Below, piece after piece: positions 45,595-54,373 of a DNA stretch of 64,000 bases. A program made the position numbers and the translations under genes. Below the pieces are notes generated by a model. The model was given only the letters and a program-made list of their open reading frames with translations. It ran no database searches and was not told the DNA's origin. Each line of letters starts with the position of its first letter. Within the stretch, counting starts at the first letter, position 1. Location: contig NZ_AVCS01000009.1 of NCBI RefSeq assembly GCF_000498495.1, positions 248,001 to 312,000 of the forward strand. The letters are read 5' to 3'. The stretch comes from Flavobacterium enshiense DK69 (GTDB lineage Bacteria > Bacteroidota > Bacteroidia > Flavobacteriales > Flavobacteriaceae).

Positions 45595-48369
45595 TTAAAA
45601 CTTGAAATTGTAGGTTATGGTAGGAACCGGTACAGAAAATATGGAGGTCTTGTATGCTTTTATGTCTCCGTTTTTGGTTACAAAAAATATGGAATACGGA
45701 TTATTTCGTCCCAAAACATTATAAACGGATATGTTCCAAAAACTGTGTGCCAGTTTTTTTATTTTGTGGTTTCCTTCAATGTTTACGCCTAAATCCAAAC
45801 GGTAATAATCAGGAACCCTGAATTGGTTTCGGTCGCTGTAGACTGTGTATTCGGCATTTCCGTAAGTGTATTTTCCAACAGGATAAGTAATCGGTCTTCC
45901 GGTTTGGTAAATGAAATTTGCGGAAGCACTGTATCGTTTGGTGAATCGGTAATTTAAAACAGCACTCAAATCATGCGGTTTGTCGTAATTGGCAGGAAAA
46001 TATTCTCCATTGTTTACTTTATCGCTGTCAAATTTGCTGTCCAGTTTAACAAAGCTGCGAGAATAGGTGTAGCCCAACCATCCGTTTAGCCTTCCTGAAT
46101 TCTTTTTCGCCAGAAATTCGATACCGTATGCTTTTCCTTCTCCCTTCAAAAGTTCGGTTTCAATGTTTTCATTCAGTAATAGATCGGCACCAACTCTGTA
46201 ATCCAAAAGATTGTTTGTTCTTTTGGTGTATCCTTCGATGCTTATTTCGCAATCTTCTTCAATAAAATTCTTGTACAATCCCAAAGAAAACTGATCTGCG
46301 TTCTGAGGAGCAATATTCAAATCGGATAGTTTCCAAGTGTCGGTTGGAGATTGCGTGGTGTTACTGGAGAGCAAGTGCAGATATTGGAAGGTTTTGTCAT
46401 AACTGGCTTTTACAGAAATGTCTTTACTGATGAAATAACGTGCCGAAATTCTGGGTTCGAAACCGTTATAGGTTTTTATGACTTCATTGTTTCCGTATTG
46501 TTTGCTTTCGATTGCAGTGGCATCGGTTATAGGTAAGCCGGATTCATAAGTTCTTTGCGTTGAAGGTCCCAGCGCTGCATAAAACGAATAGCGTAAACCG
46601 GCATTGAGCAACAGCTTTTCTGAAATTTTATAGGAATCAGAAAGGTAGATTCCGGATTCTAATCCTTTCTCTTTATCGATGGTGACCGGTACAAGCACTG
46701 TTTCCTGAGCCGTCGGATTCAAATAACCTGGTTCTATTTGGTATAGTTTTGAACTGATACCGTAACTAATTTTGTGGTTGTTATTCAGATTATAGCCGAA
46801 TTTAAGCTGAAAGTGGTTTTCATTGATCTTATACCCGAAATCAAACGATTTTGTAGGGTCGTTTTCTTTGTTGTATTCAATGTTGAATTTGTACTGACTG
46901 TTTGAGAATATTAAAGATCCTCTGTGTTTGACATTAAAAACGTGGCCCCACTTTAAAGAGAATAAGCGGTTGTCGTATTTGTACAATGAGTCGGATGATA
47001 TGCTGAACTTATCATGGCTATAATATCCAGTCGCTTCTAAATCATTTTTCTCGTTTATCTTATGATTGTATTTTAGGACGCCATCATAAAAAGAAGCCTG
47101 GCTGTTCTCTAGAGATTTTTCGTCAAGTGTTCTTAATATCCAATCCGAATAAGTTGCTCTGGCACCAACCAGAAGGCTTGATTTTCCTTTAATGACAGGT
47201 GTGCTTACGGTGAGATTACCGGTGACAGGGCCAATGCCTCCTTCTCCGGAGATTTTGGTTGGGTTTCCGTTTTTGGTTCTTATGTCAAACACTGAGGAAA
47301 GGCGTCCGCCAAATTCGGCAGGTATGCTTCCTTTGTAGATATCTGCACTTGCGGTGGCAAACGGATTTATGGCCGAAAAGAATCCGAAGAAATGTGAAGG
47401 GTTATAGATAACTCCATTATCCAGAAGGATCAGGTTTTGGTCTGTTTTTCCACCACGTACATTAAATCCTGCCGAACCTTCTCCGGCTGTTTTTATCCCC
47501 GGAATTGTTGTGGCTACTTTGAAAAGGTCCCTTTCTCCCAAAACCATAGGAATGTTTTTCATGCCTTCCACATCGATAGAAGTAACTCCGGTATTGGCAC
47601 TTTTAAGGGTTTCACTTTTTTTGCCCTTTACAATGACCTCTTTTAGTTGATTGATATTTTCAGAAACTGCCAGGTCTAATTTGCCGTTATTGTACAGTAT
47701 TACCTTTCTGGTTTCTTTTTTGTAAAGAAAGTTTTCCGTTTCGATAATGTTTATGCCAACCGGTAGAGTAATGTTGTAAAATCCCTGCACATCTGTAATT
47801 GCTGTTGCTTCCGTATTTTTGGAGCGGATGATTATCTCAGGAAGCGGCTTTCCCGTTTTAGCATCTTTCACGTAACCGGAGAGTTGAAAGGTTTTTCCCT
47901 TTTGGGTTTTATTTTCTTTTCCTATAACACTGATGCCGTCATCACTTTCATTAGTGTCAAGTTCTTTTTTGAAAACCGGCGCGCCTTGGATAACCACAAT
48001 TGTGTTGTTCTGTGGTTTGTTTTTTTCGTCGTTGAAATAATTCTCAGGTAATTTGTCGTAAATAATACTGTTTCTGGTAAGGATTATTTTTTTGTCTGAG
48101 ATGTAGAAATTCAGGTTTGTGTTTTGAAATAAAGCATTCAAAACTGTTTCTAATGATGCATTAGAAAGTTGAAGGTTAATCTGTTCCGGATGGTTTTTGA
48201 TCCAGTCTTTGTCAAAATAAAAGGAATAATCCGATTCCTGTTCAATGGATTCGATTGCCTTTTCGAGAGTTATGTTTTCAAAGTTAAAAGTGAATTTCTT
48301 TTCTTCAACCTGAGCCGTGATTATTTGATGTAACAGCATAACCACTATGGTAAAAAAGATTTTTTTCAT
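45595..48369 (-). CDS. TonB-dependent receptor with STN domain
   Basis: A 924-residue outer-membrane transporter. In order: signal peptide (to about 20), an STN domain (about 25-100, LEKAIESIEQESDYSFYF) as in receptors that signal through anti-sigma/sigma pairs, a carboxypeptidase-regulatory-like beta domain (about 165-245), the plug (about 260-390, GFNVRGGKTDQNLILLDNG) and a 22-strand barrel ending in YNFKF. The STN domain suggests transcriptional signalling, but no FecR/sigma pair is adjacent. It is paired with DUF4249 lipoproteins; the substrate is unknown. Confidence 0.92.
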   Translation of the reverse strand: MKKIFFTIVVMLLHQIITAQVEEKKFTFNFENITLEKAIESIEQESDYSFYFDKDWIKNHPEQINLQLSNASLETVLNALFQNTNLNFYISDKKIILTRNSIIYDKLPENYFNDEKNKPQNNTIVVIQGAPVFKKELDTNESDDGISVIGKENKTQKGKTFQLSGYVKDAKTGKPLPEIIIRSKNTEATAITDVQGFYNITLPVGINIIETENFLYKKETRKVILYNNGKLDLAVSENINQLKEVIVKGKKSETLKSANTGVTSIDVEGMKNIPMVLGERDLFKVATTIPGIKTAGEGSAGFNVRGGKTDQNLILLDNGVIYNPSHFFGFFSAINPFATASADIYKGSIPAEFGGRLSSVFDIRTKNGNPTKISGEGGIGPVTGNLTVSTPVIKGKSSLLVGARATYSDWILRTLDEKSLENSQASFYDGVLKYNHKINEKNDLEATGYYSHDKFSISSDSLYKYDNRLFSLKWGHVFNVKHRGSLIFSNSQYKFNIEYNKENDPTKSFDFGYKINENHFQLKFGYNLNNNHKISYGISSKLYQIEPGYLNPTAQETVLVPVTIDKEKGLESGIYLSDSYKISEKLLLNAGLRYSFYAALGPSTQRTYESGLPITDATAIESKQYGNNEVIKTYNGFEPRISARYFISKDISVKASYDKTFQYLHLLSSNTTQSPTDTWKLSDLNIAPQNADQFSLGLYKNFIEEDCEISIEGYTKRTNNLLDYRVGADLLLNENIETELLKGEGKAYGIEFLAKKNSGRLNGWLGYTYSRSFVKLDSKFDSDKVNNGEYFPANYDKPHDLSAVLNYRFTKRYSASANFIYQTGRPITYPVGKYTYGNAEYTVYSDRNQFRVPDYYRLDLGVNIEGNHKIKKLAHSFWNISVYNVLGRNNPYSIFFVTKNGDIKAYKTSIFSVPVPTITYNFKF

Positions 48370-48372
48370 GGG

Positions 48373-49125
48373 TTAGTTGCTCGGGTTGTTTGCTGTTTCA
48401 TTGTTCAGATAGGTCATCATTTTCTCGTAGAACAGGGGTTCGTCAGATTTTAGTATTTTTTTTGATGAAGAATAAAAATCATTGATTTTTCTTTTGTATT
48501 CGGGGAAGAGTTTGATAAGATCTTTTTTGGAACTTATTTTATTGAAAGTTCCGTTTTTTTCGAGGAGGTATTCATAATCGTTGTCAAACTCATAAAAAAC
48601 GGATGATCCTTTTAAGATTTCTCTTTTATTCCGATGGTGCTTAATGTAAAAAATGAAATTTTTTCCTGAGATATTTTCTTCATAGTAACCTGGTTTTATC
48701 TGCATCATGGGAAAATAGATGTTGTTCAGGTATACGAATTTTTTATTGTTGATGCTAAACGCGGTTACCTTTTCGTGTATGAGTTCGATGCTGATGGCTT
48801 CCGATTCCTGCGGCCTGTAAATCAGTATGTCTTTGTAAATATCATACTTAAGTGGAATGTCGTAATAGTTTTGGCTGTTGTAAGTAGCGGAACCAATTTC
48901 AAATTTGTCGTTAGGGTAATAGCGGTGTTTGTTGTTTAAGATTCGAAATTCATTGATGTGGATGATTCCGTTATTGATGTCCAGGTTTTCTTTCCCTATT
49001 GCTTGGTCAAATGATTTGGTAAGTGTTTCTTCTGATGACTGACCCTGAATAAGGTTCAGGTTGAAAGCTATGATTGTGAATGAAAGTAAAAGTTTCAGGT
49101 AAAAGTTTTCGGGTTTGGTTTTCAT
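48373..49125 (-). CDS. Exported protein of unknown function, first gene of the receptor operon
   Basis: The 250-residue protein has a signal peptide (LKLLLSFTIIAFNLNLIQGQ). It then has alternating Tyr/Asn/Lys-rich strands (YYDIPLKYDIYKDILIY, FVYLNNIYFPMMQ) and a charged helical C-terminus. No family recognised. It ends 3 bases before the TonB receptor gene and so is likely to be cotranscribed and functionally tied to it. Confidence 0.7.
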   Translation of the reverse strand: MKTKPENFYLKLLLSFTIIAFNLNLIQGQSSEETLTKSFDQAIGKENLDINNGIIHINEFRILNNKHRYYPNDKFEIGSATYNSQNYYDIPLKYDIYKDILIYRPQESEAISIELIHEKVTAFSINNKKFVYLNNIYFPMMQIKPGYYEENISGKNFIFYIKHHRNKREILKGSSVFYEFDNDYEYLLEKNGTFNKISSKKDLIKLFPEYKRKINDFYSSSKKILKSDEPLFYEKMMTYLNNETANNPSN

Positions 49126-49244
49126 CTTTTATTGCTACAAAAAAAAACATTGGATAATTCTTACGCAAAATAAAGATTAATTTGGTTTGAAAATGTTAAA
49201 TATGGTTTTATTTTTAAAAATTACGTTTTATTATAACAAAAGAA

Positions 49245-49273
49245 AAACCCTGCTTCAAATCGAAGCAGGGTTT
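49245..49273 (-). terminator. Terminator of pnp
   Basis: A perfect 12-bp stem (AAACCCTGCTTC / GAAGCAGGGTTT, loop of 5) is followed on the minus strand by a T-rich run. Confidence 0.92.
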
Positions 49274-49303
49274 ACTATGAATTAATTTTATTTAAAAAAA
49301 AAA

Positions 49304-51454
49304 TTAACCTTTTTCAGAAACTTCTTTTTTCTCTTCACGCGGAGGTCTAGGCAATAAAGCTTTCTTAGAAACTTTTTCTTTTCTGGTTTTTGGATCGACA
49401 CCTAAGTATTTTACCATAAACACATCGCCCATTTTAACTACGTCGGCAACATTTTCAGTGCGCTCCCAAGCTAATTCCGATACGTGAAGCAATACCTCGT
49501 TTCCAGGTGCAGCCGTATATTCAACAACCGCTCCGAAATCAAGCATTTTGATTACTTTCACTTCGTAAGATTCACCTAGAACCGGTTTGAAAATGATAGA
49601 GTCGATTTTAGCCAATACCGCTGCAATACCTTCAGGGCTTGTTCCTAAAATTTCAACCACACCTTGCTCATCCACTTCGTTGATAACGATAGTGGTACCT
49701 GTAGCTTTTTGTAATTCCTGAATAACTTTTCCGCCAGGTCCGATAAGGGCTCCGATGAAGTTTCCTGGAATGGTACGGGTAATGATTTTTGGTGCCTTTG
49801 GTTTTACTTCCGGTCTTGGTTGTGCAATCGTTTCTGTAATTTTACCTAAAATATGCAAACGTCCTTCACGAGCCTGATCCAAGGCTTGTTCCATGATGTC
49901 ATAACGTAAGCCGTCAATTTTGATGTCCATCTGGCAAGCGGTGATTCCATCAGCAGTACCGGTAACTTTAAAGTCCATATCTCCCAAGTGATCTTCATCA
50001 CCTAAGATATCTGACAATACTGCAAATTTCTGTCCGTCTGTGATCAATCCCATAGCAATACCGGAAACTGGTTTTGTCATCTGAACTCCAGCATCCATTA
50101 ATGCCATTGTTCCTGCACAAACTGTAGCCATTGAAGAGGAACCGTTGGATTCCAATACTTCAGAAACTATACGGATTGTGTAAGGACAATCAGCAGGAAT
50201 CATGTTTACCAAGGCACGTTGTGCCAAGTTTCCGTGACCTACTTCTCTACGTGAAGTTCCTCTTAAAGGTTTTGCTTCACCTGTTGAGAACGGAGGGAAG
50301 TTATAATGTAAGTAGAATTTCTCTTCACCTTGTTCTGATGGAGAATCAATTATGTTGGCTTCTCTGGAAGTTCCCAAAGTAACCGTAGCCAATGCTTGTG
50401 TTTCTCCTCTGGTAAATAAAGCCGAACCGTGTACGGAAGGTAAATAATCGGTTTCACACCAGATAGGTCTGATTTCGGTTGTTTTTCTTCCGTCCAAACG
50501 TAAGCCCAATTCAAGGATTACGTTACGAACCGCTTCTTTGTTGGTTTTGGAGAAATATTTGGATACCAAATCTCCGTTTTCGGCTAATTCTTCTTCTGTA
50601 AATAAAGCTTTTACTTCTTCTTTTACGGCAGCGAATTTTTCACTTCTTTCACTTTTTCCGGAAGCTTCTTTTGCAATTGCATAGCATTTATCGTAAGCCG
50701 CAGCTTTTACTTTGGCATAAATTGCTTCGTCTTCTTTTTCACCTTCATATTCTCTGTATGCAGGAGTTCCAACAGCGGCTCTTAAACGCTCTTGTGCCTG
50801 GATCTGAACTTTGATGGCTTCGTGTGCAAATTTGATCGCCTCTACCATTTCGGCTTCCGAGATTTCTTTCATCTCACCTTCTACCATGGCAACAGAATCC
50901 ATAGAAGCACCAATCATCATGTCGATGTCGGATTGCTCCAATTCTTCTCTGCTCGGATTGATTACAAATTTACCGTCGATACGCGCTACACGCACTTCTG
51001 AAATCAAATTGTAAAAAGGAATGTCTGATACGGCTAATGCTGCAGAAGCCGCCAAACCGGCCAATGCATCCGGCATGATGTTATCATCATGTGACATTAA
51101 CTGGATCATTACCTGCGTTTCTGCGTGGTAATCGTCCGGGAAAAGCGGGCGTAACACACGGTCAACAAGACGCATGGTTAATACTTCATTGTCGCTCGGA
51201 CGAGCTTCTCTTTTGAAGAAACCGCCTGGGAAACGACCTGCGGCAGCAAATTTTTCACGGTAATCTACTGTTAACGGCAGAAAATCAACTCCTGGATTGG
51301 AGGTACGAGCGGATACCGCGGTAGCTAATAACATTGCGTCGCCCATACGAACAACTACTGAGCCGTCAGCTTGTTTTGCTAATTTTCCTGTTTCGATTGA
51401 GATGCTTCTTCCATCTCCTAAATCGATAATTTCTTGGAATACTTTAGGAATCAT
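49304..51454 (-). CDS. pnp: Polynucleotide phosphorylase
   Basis: PNPase degrades RNA 3' to 5' with phosphate. Two RNase PH domains (about 1-220 and 315-545), a KH domain (about 560-620, [15 protein letters not shown]) and an S1 domain (about 625-700, [20 protein letters not shown]) are in the usual order; the active-site block [17 protein letters not shown] is intact. Length 716. It follows rpsO, the classic arrangement, but a terminator lies between them, so pnp may depend on readthrough or its own promoter. The leader carries a TTG-rich simple stretch. Confidence 0.97.
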   Translation of the reverse strand: MIPKVFQEIIDLGDGRSISIETGKLAKQADGSVVVRMGDAMLLATAVSARTSNPGVDFLPLTVDYREKFAAAGRFPGGFFKREARPSDNEVLTMRLVDRVLRPLFPDDYHAETQVMIQLMSHDDNIMPDALAGLAASAALAVSDIPFYNLISEVRVARIDGKFVINPSREELEQSDIDMMIGASMDSVAMVEGEMKEISEAEMVEAIKFAHEAIKVQIQAQERLRAAVGTPAYREYEGEKEDEAIYAKVKAAAYDKCYAIAKEASGKSERSEKFAAVKEEVKALFTEEELAENGDLVSKYFSKTNKEAVRNVILELGLRLDGRKTTEIRPIWCETDYLPSVHGSALFTRGETQALATVTLGTSREANIIDSPSEQGEEKFYLHYNFPPFSTGEAKPLRGTSRREVGHGNLAQRALVNMIPADCPYTIRIVSEVLESNGSSSMATVCAGTMALMDAGVQMTKPVSGIAMGLITDGQKFAVLSDILGDEDHLGDMDFKVTGTADGITACQMDIKIDGLRYDIMEQALDQAREGRLHILGKITETIAQPRPEVKPKAPKIITRTIPGNFIGALIGPGGKVIQELQKATGTTIVINEVDEQGVVEILGTSPEGIAAVLAKIDSIIFKPVLGESYEVKVIKMLDFGAVVEYTAAPGNEVLLHVSELAWERTENVADVVKMGDVFMVKYLGVDPKTRKEKVSKKALLPRPPREEKKEVSEKG

Positions 51455-51574
51455 AAAATGTAATTCTTAATTAAACAATGGGTGTCAGTTGAGTTGTTGT
51501 GTTGTTGTTGTGTGTAGTTGTCTAATACCCAATGAAAAACCAAACTTTTTTCTTTTAAAATATACAAAACAAAA

Positions 51575-51594
51575 AGAGGCGCGCAGGCACCTCT
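51575..51594 (-). terminator. Terminator between rpsO and pnp
   Basis: An 8-bp stem (AGAGGTGC / GCGCCTCT with one G-U pair, loop CTGC) is followed on the minus strand by TTTTTG. Confidence 0.85.
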
Positions 51595-51602
51595 TCTCAT
51601 GA

Positions 51603-51872
51603 TTATTTTCTGATGTTTAATTCTTTGATAATCGCACGATATCTGTTGATATCTTTTTTCTTTAAGTAGTCAAGAAGACTTCTTCTTTTACCTACTAATA
51701 AAACTAGTGAGCGCTCTGTGTTGAAATCGTGACGATTTTTTTTCAAGTGCTCAGTCAAGTGAGAAATTCTGAATGTGAATAACGCGATTTGACCTTCTGC
51801 AGAACCAGTGTTGGCAGCAGCACCTCCGTGTTTAGCGAAGATTTCTGATTTAACTTCTTTAGTTAAGTACAT
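51603..51872 (-). CDS. rpsO: Ribosomal protein uS15
   Basis: The 89-residue small-subunit protein S15 binds 16S rRNA and helps form the B4 bridge. The conserved GSAEGQIALFTFRISHLTEHL and GKRRSLLDYLKKKD blocks are intact. It has its own promoter and terminator; the leader contains a 15-base palindrome. Confidence 0.97.
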   Translation of the reverse strand: MYLTKEVKSEIFAKHGGAAANTGSAEGQIALFTFRISHLTEHLKKNRHDFNTERSLVLLVGKRRSLLDYLKKKDINRYRAIIKELNIRK

Positions 51873-51903
51873 GCTAATATTTTTAAAATGATTATTATGT
51901 AAA

Positions 51904-51918
51904 TTGAGACAGTCTCAA
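51904..51918. repeat. 15-base palindrome in the rpsO leader
   Basis: TTGAGACAGTCTCAA is a perfect inverted repeat with a single central base, 31-45 bases upstream of the rpsO start and just after the promoter. It may be an operator or a small hairpin; S15 leaders are often autoregulated through RNA structure. Confidence 0.5.
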
Positions 51919-51926
51919 TACGGGTG

Positions 51927-51957
51927 CAAAGTTAGTTTTATTTTTTAAACTCACAAA
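51927..51957 (-). promoter_or_regulatory. Promoter of rpsO
   Basis: On the minus strand TTTG, a 19-base gap and TAACTTTG give a full match to the Bacteroidota consensus. Confidence 0.8.
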
Positions 51958-51975
51958 CAAATTGCCGAAACATGC

Positions 51976-52431
51976 TTAAAAAAGTTTTGCAACTTCCTGA
52001 TTTACAAATTCTAAAAAAGTTTCGTCTTCTTTTGTGAAAGGATCCAGTACATGACTGTCTATATCAATTTGTCCGATGTTTTTTCCATGAACAAAGAGAG
52101 GTACCACAATTTCTGATTTCACCGTAAGGCTGCAGGCAATGTAGTTATCCTGTGCTTTAACGTCAGGAACGACAAAGTTAGCATTGGATTCGGCAACTTG
52201 TCCGCAGATGCCTTTTCCAAAAGGAATGACGGTATGGTCGGTTTCGGCTCCTACGTAAGGCCCGAGATGCAATGTCCTGGTTTCGTGATCGGCAAAATAA
52301 AAACCTACCCAGTCATAGTGGCTGATAGTATCGCTTAATAAACCGCACAGGTTTTTTAATTTCTCATCGCGTGAAATGCCGCCTTGTGAAAGCAGTTCGG
52401 TAACTTTGGGTTGTAATTCCTGAAATGTCAT
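51976..52431 (-). CDS. GAF-domain protein, free methionine-R-sulfoxide reductase homologue
   Basis: The 151-residue protein is a stand-alone GAF domain of the fRMsr/YebR type, which reduces free methionine-R-sulfoxide. GKGICGQVA and YIACSLTVKSEIVVPL hold two of the three family cysteines (C76 and C100 here; 94 and 118 in E. coli). The third position (84 in E. coli) is His66 here. Activity may therefore use a different thiol cycle, or the protein may have another role. It is separated from rpsO and divergent from xrtF. Confidence 0.82.
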   Translation of the reverse strand: MTFQELQPKVTELLSQGGISRDEKLKNLCGLLSDTISHYDWVGFYFADHETRTLHLGPYVGAETDHTVIPFGKGICGQVAESNANFVVPDVKAQDNYIACSLTVKSEIVVPLFVHGKNIGQIDIDSHVLDPFTKEDETFLEFVNQEVAKLF

Positions 52432-52460
52432 GTTTTTTGGTTTTTAGCAAAAGTATTTAA

Positions 52461-52488
52461 TTGCGCTCTTTTTATTTTTATATTTTTG
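52461..52488 (+). promoter_or_regulatory. Promoter of the xrtF operon
   Basis: TTG at 52461, a 17-base gap and TATTTTTG (52481-52488) fit the consensus. This TTG also opens the longest xrtF frame, which is therefore not the translational start. Confidence 0.7.
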
Positions 52489-52502
52489 TTAAAATCATTT
52501 CG

Positions 52503-53060
52503 GTGAAAGATCTCTTTTTGCAATACAAACCTTTTTTTATTTTCCTGATAAAGTTTTTTGCACTTTATGCATTGCTGACCGTTGGATACCGATTATATCT
52601 CAGCCAATATGATGCCGCCCGTTTCGAAGTGGACGGTTTTACCCGTTTGGTAGCTCATCAGTCTGAAAGCATTTTGCATTTTTTGGGCAAGGAAGTGAAA
52701 ACGGAACAGAATGTCTCAGAACCGTGCATGAATTTAATCTACAAAGAAAAATTTGTTGCCCGTATCGTAGAAGGCTGTAATGCCTTAAGTGTAATGATTC
52801 TTTTTGCGGCTTTTATATTTGCTTTTTCCTCCAAATGGTTCAAGACGATGTTGTATATCGTTGTGGGATGTTTGATTATTCATGTGCTTAATGTTTTTCG
52901 GATAGCGTTGTTAGCTATGGCATTGTACGATCTGCCTCAATATGAGCATTTACTGCACGGTGTTGTTTTTCCGTTGTTTATCTATTCGGTAGTTTTTGTT
53001 TTGTGGGTTTTATGGATTCAGAAATTTTCAGGTTATGCTCAAAGAAGTGCTGAGAAATAA
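52503..53060 (+). CDS. xrtF: Exosortase family protein XrtF
   Basis: Exosortases are membrane transpeptidase-like enzymes that process C-terminal sorting signals. This 185-residue, multi-span protein has the catalytic Cys in VEGCNALS (about residue 92), the Arg in FRIALL (about 133) and the His in HLLHG (about 149). It resembles the flavobacterial XrtF group. The GTG at 52503 is chosen because the longer TTG frame begins in the promoter. The next gene overlaps by 26 bases and is its usual partner. No candidate substrate with a PEP-CTERM-like tail is seen in the window. Confidence 0.88.
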   Translation: MKDLFLQYKPFFIFLIKFFALYALLTVGYRLYLSQYDAARFEVDGFTRLVAHQSESILHFLGKEVKTEQNVSEPCMNLIYKEKFVARIVEGCNALSVMILFAAFIFAFSSKWFKTMLYIVVGCLIIHVLNVFRIALLAMALYDLPQYEHLLHGVVFPLFIYSVVFVLWVLWIQKFSGYAQRSAEK

Positions 53061-53478
53061 AGGTAAAATCCTTTGGGTTCTTGTTTTGGTTGTGCTTTTG
53101 GCGATGATTCGCCTATTTGAACAGAATTTGTTTTACGATCCTTTTCTGGCTTTTTTTAAAGAAGACTATCAGGGAGCTGAATTGCCGGAATATAATTCTG
53201 TATTGTTGTTTTTGGGCTTATTTTTTCGCTATTTTCTGAATTCGGCACTTTCATTAGCTGTGATTTATGTTGTGTTTAAAGATGTTCAGCTGACAAAATT
53301 CATAACTGTTTTATATCTCATTTTATTTGTAGTGCTGATGGTTTTGTTTTTCGGTCTTTTAAATTATTCTGAAAAAACTGATTTCATGATTTTGTTTTAC
53401 ATCAGACGCTTTTTAATTCAGCCATTGTTTTTGATAGTTTTTCTTCCGGCCATTTATTATCAGAAAAAAAACTTCTAA
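53035..53478 (+). CDS. Exosortase F system-associated membrane protein
   Basis: A 147-residue protein with about four hydrophobic segments and the conserved-looking RLFEQNLFYDPFLAFFK near the N-terminus. This matches the small flavobacterial protein encoded next to XrtF exosortases. The ATG at 53035 lies within the end of xrtF (26-base overlap), suggesting coupling. Its biochemical role is not known to me. Confidence 0.85.
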   Translation: MLKEVLRNKGKILWVLVLVVLLAMIRLFEQNLFYDPFLAFFKEDYQGAELPEYNSVLLFLGLFFRYFLNSALSLAVIYVVFKDVQLTKFITVLYLILFVVLMVLFFGLLNYSEKTDFMILFYIRRFLIQPLFLIVFLPAIYYQKKNF

Positions 53479-53512
53479 AAAAATTCGTACCTTTAAACAA
53501 ACGAGTTAGGTT

Positions 53513-54370
53513 ATGAAGGTCGTTAAACAATCCGGCGATATCGTATATTTCGATCGGGAGAAACTCCGCAATTCTCTTATGCTTTCCGGTGCCACAAATG
53601 AAAAAATCGAAGATATCCTAAGCATTATCGAAAGAGAGATTTATGATGGTATGCCAACGCGTAAGATTTACAAAATGGCATTTCAACTGCTAAAAAAAAC
53701 TTCGAAAGCTCATGCGGCAAGATATAATTTGAAAACCGCTGTACAGGCTTTGGGCCCTGCGGGGTTCTTTTTTGAGAAATACGTTGCTTTGCTGTTCCGT
53801 ACGGAAGGTTTTGAAACTAAAACCAACGTGATTCTCGAAGGGAATTGCGTTTCCCATGAAATTGACGTAATGGTAAAAAAAGGGAATGCCATTGCCATGG
53901 TCGAATGCAAGTTTCACGGTAGTAACGAAATTAAATCCGACGTAAAAATCCCGATGTACATCCTCTCGCGTTTCAACGATTTAAAAGGTAAAACCCATCC
54001 GGTTTTCAGTCAGGAGGATACCATTAATAAATGCTGGGTCATAACCAACAATCGTTTTACTTCCGAAGCAATTGATTTCGGTGAATGTTCTAATCTGAGA
54101 TTGATCAGCTGGGATTTTCCTGTAAAGGAATGTCTGAAATATAAAATCGAGGAAAACGGTCTGTACCCGGTAACCTGTCTGACCACGCTGACTCAATATG
54201 AGAAAGAAAAACTGCTCATTCAGGATGTGCTTTTGGCTTCTGATTTGGTCAATAACAGTAAATTGTTGTCGAACATTGGCATCAATTACAAACGGATTAA
54301 AAACATTATCAGGGAAGCTTCAGAATTGTGTGAATACATAGGCGACAATAGTTCTATTTTTAATGACTAA
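53513..54370 (+). CDS. ATP-cone / Mrr-like restriction endonuclease fusion protein
   Basis: The first 88 residues form an ATP-cone nucleotide-sensing domain (VKQSGDIVYFDREKLRNSL), otherwise known from ribonucleotide reductase and NrdR. Residues about 88-210 look like a PD-(D/E)xK nuclease of the Mrr/restriction-endonuclease-like group: an early Glu88, EID (Asp118) and VECK (Glu131, Lys133). The last 60 residues have a helical region with NIGINYKRIKNI. The nuclease may thus be switched by nucleotide levels. The stop is 3 bases before the beta-CASP gene. No methylase is near, so it is not a classic restriction system. Confidence 0.82.
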   Translation: MKVVKQSGDIVYFDREKLRNSLMLSGATNEKIEDILSIIEREIYDGMPTRKIYKMAFQLLKKTSKAHAARYNLKTAVQALGPAGFFFEKYVALLFRTEGFETKTNVILEGNCVSHEIDVMVKKGNAIAMVECKFHGSNEIKSDVKIPMYILSRFNDLKGKTHPVFSQEDTINKCWVITNNRFTSEAIDFGECSNLRLISWDFPVKECLKYKIEENGLYPVTCLTTLTQYEKEKLLIQDVLLASDLVNNSKLLSNIGINYKRIKNIIREASELCEYIGDNSSIFND

Positions 54371-54373
54371 ACC

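Noticed and set aside
50131..51014. Plus-strand reading frames opposite pnp
   Set aside because: They are overlapping shadows of a strongly conserved gene with no start signals.
51481..51520. TTG-rich stretch in the pnp leader
   Set aside because: It is irregular simple sequence without a fixed period; nothing supports a regulatory reading beyond its position.
53513..54370. Classic restriction-modification system
   Set aside because: No methylase or specificity gene is nearby, and the nuclease is joined to an ATP-cone and a beta-CASP gene instead.
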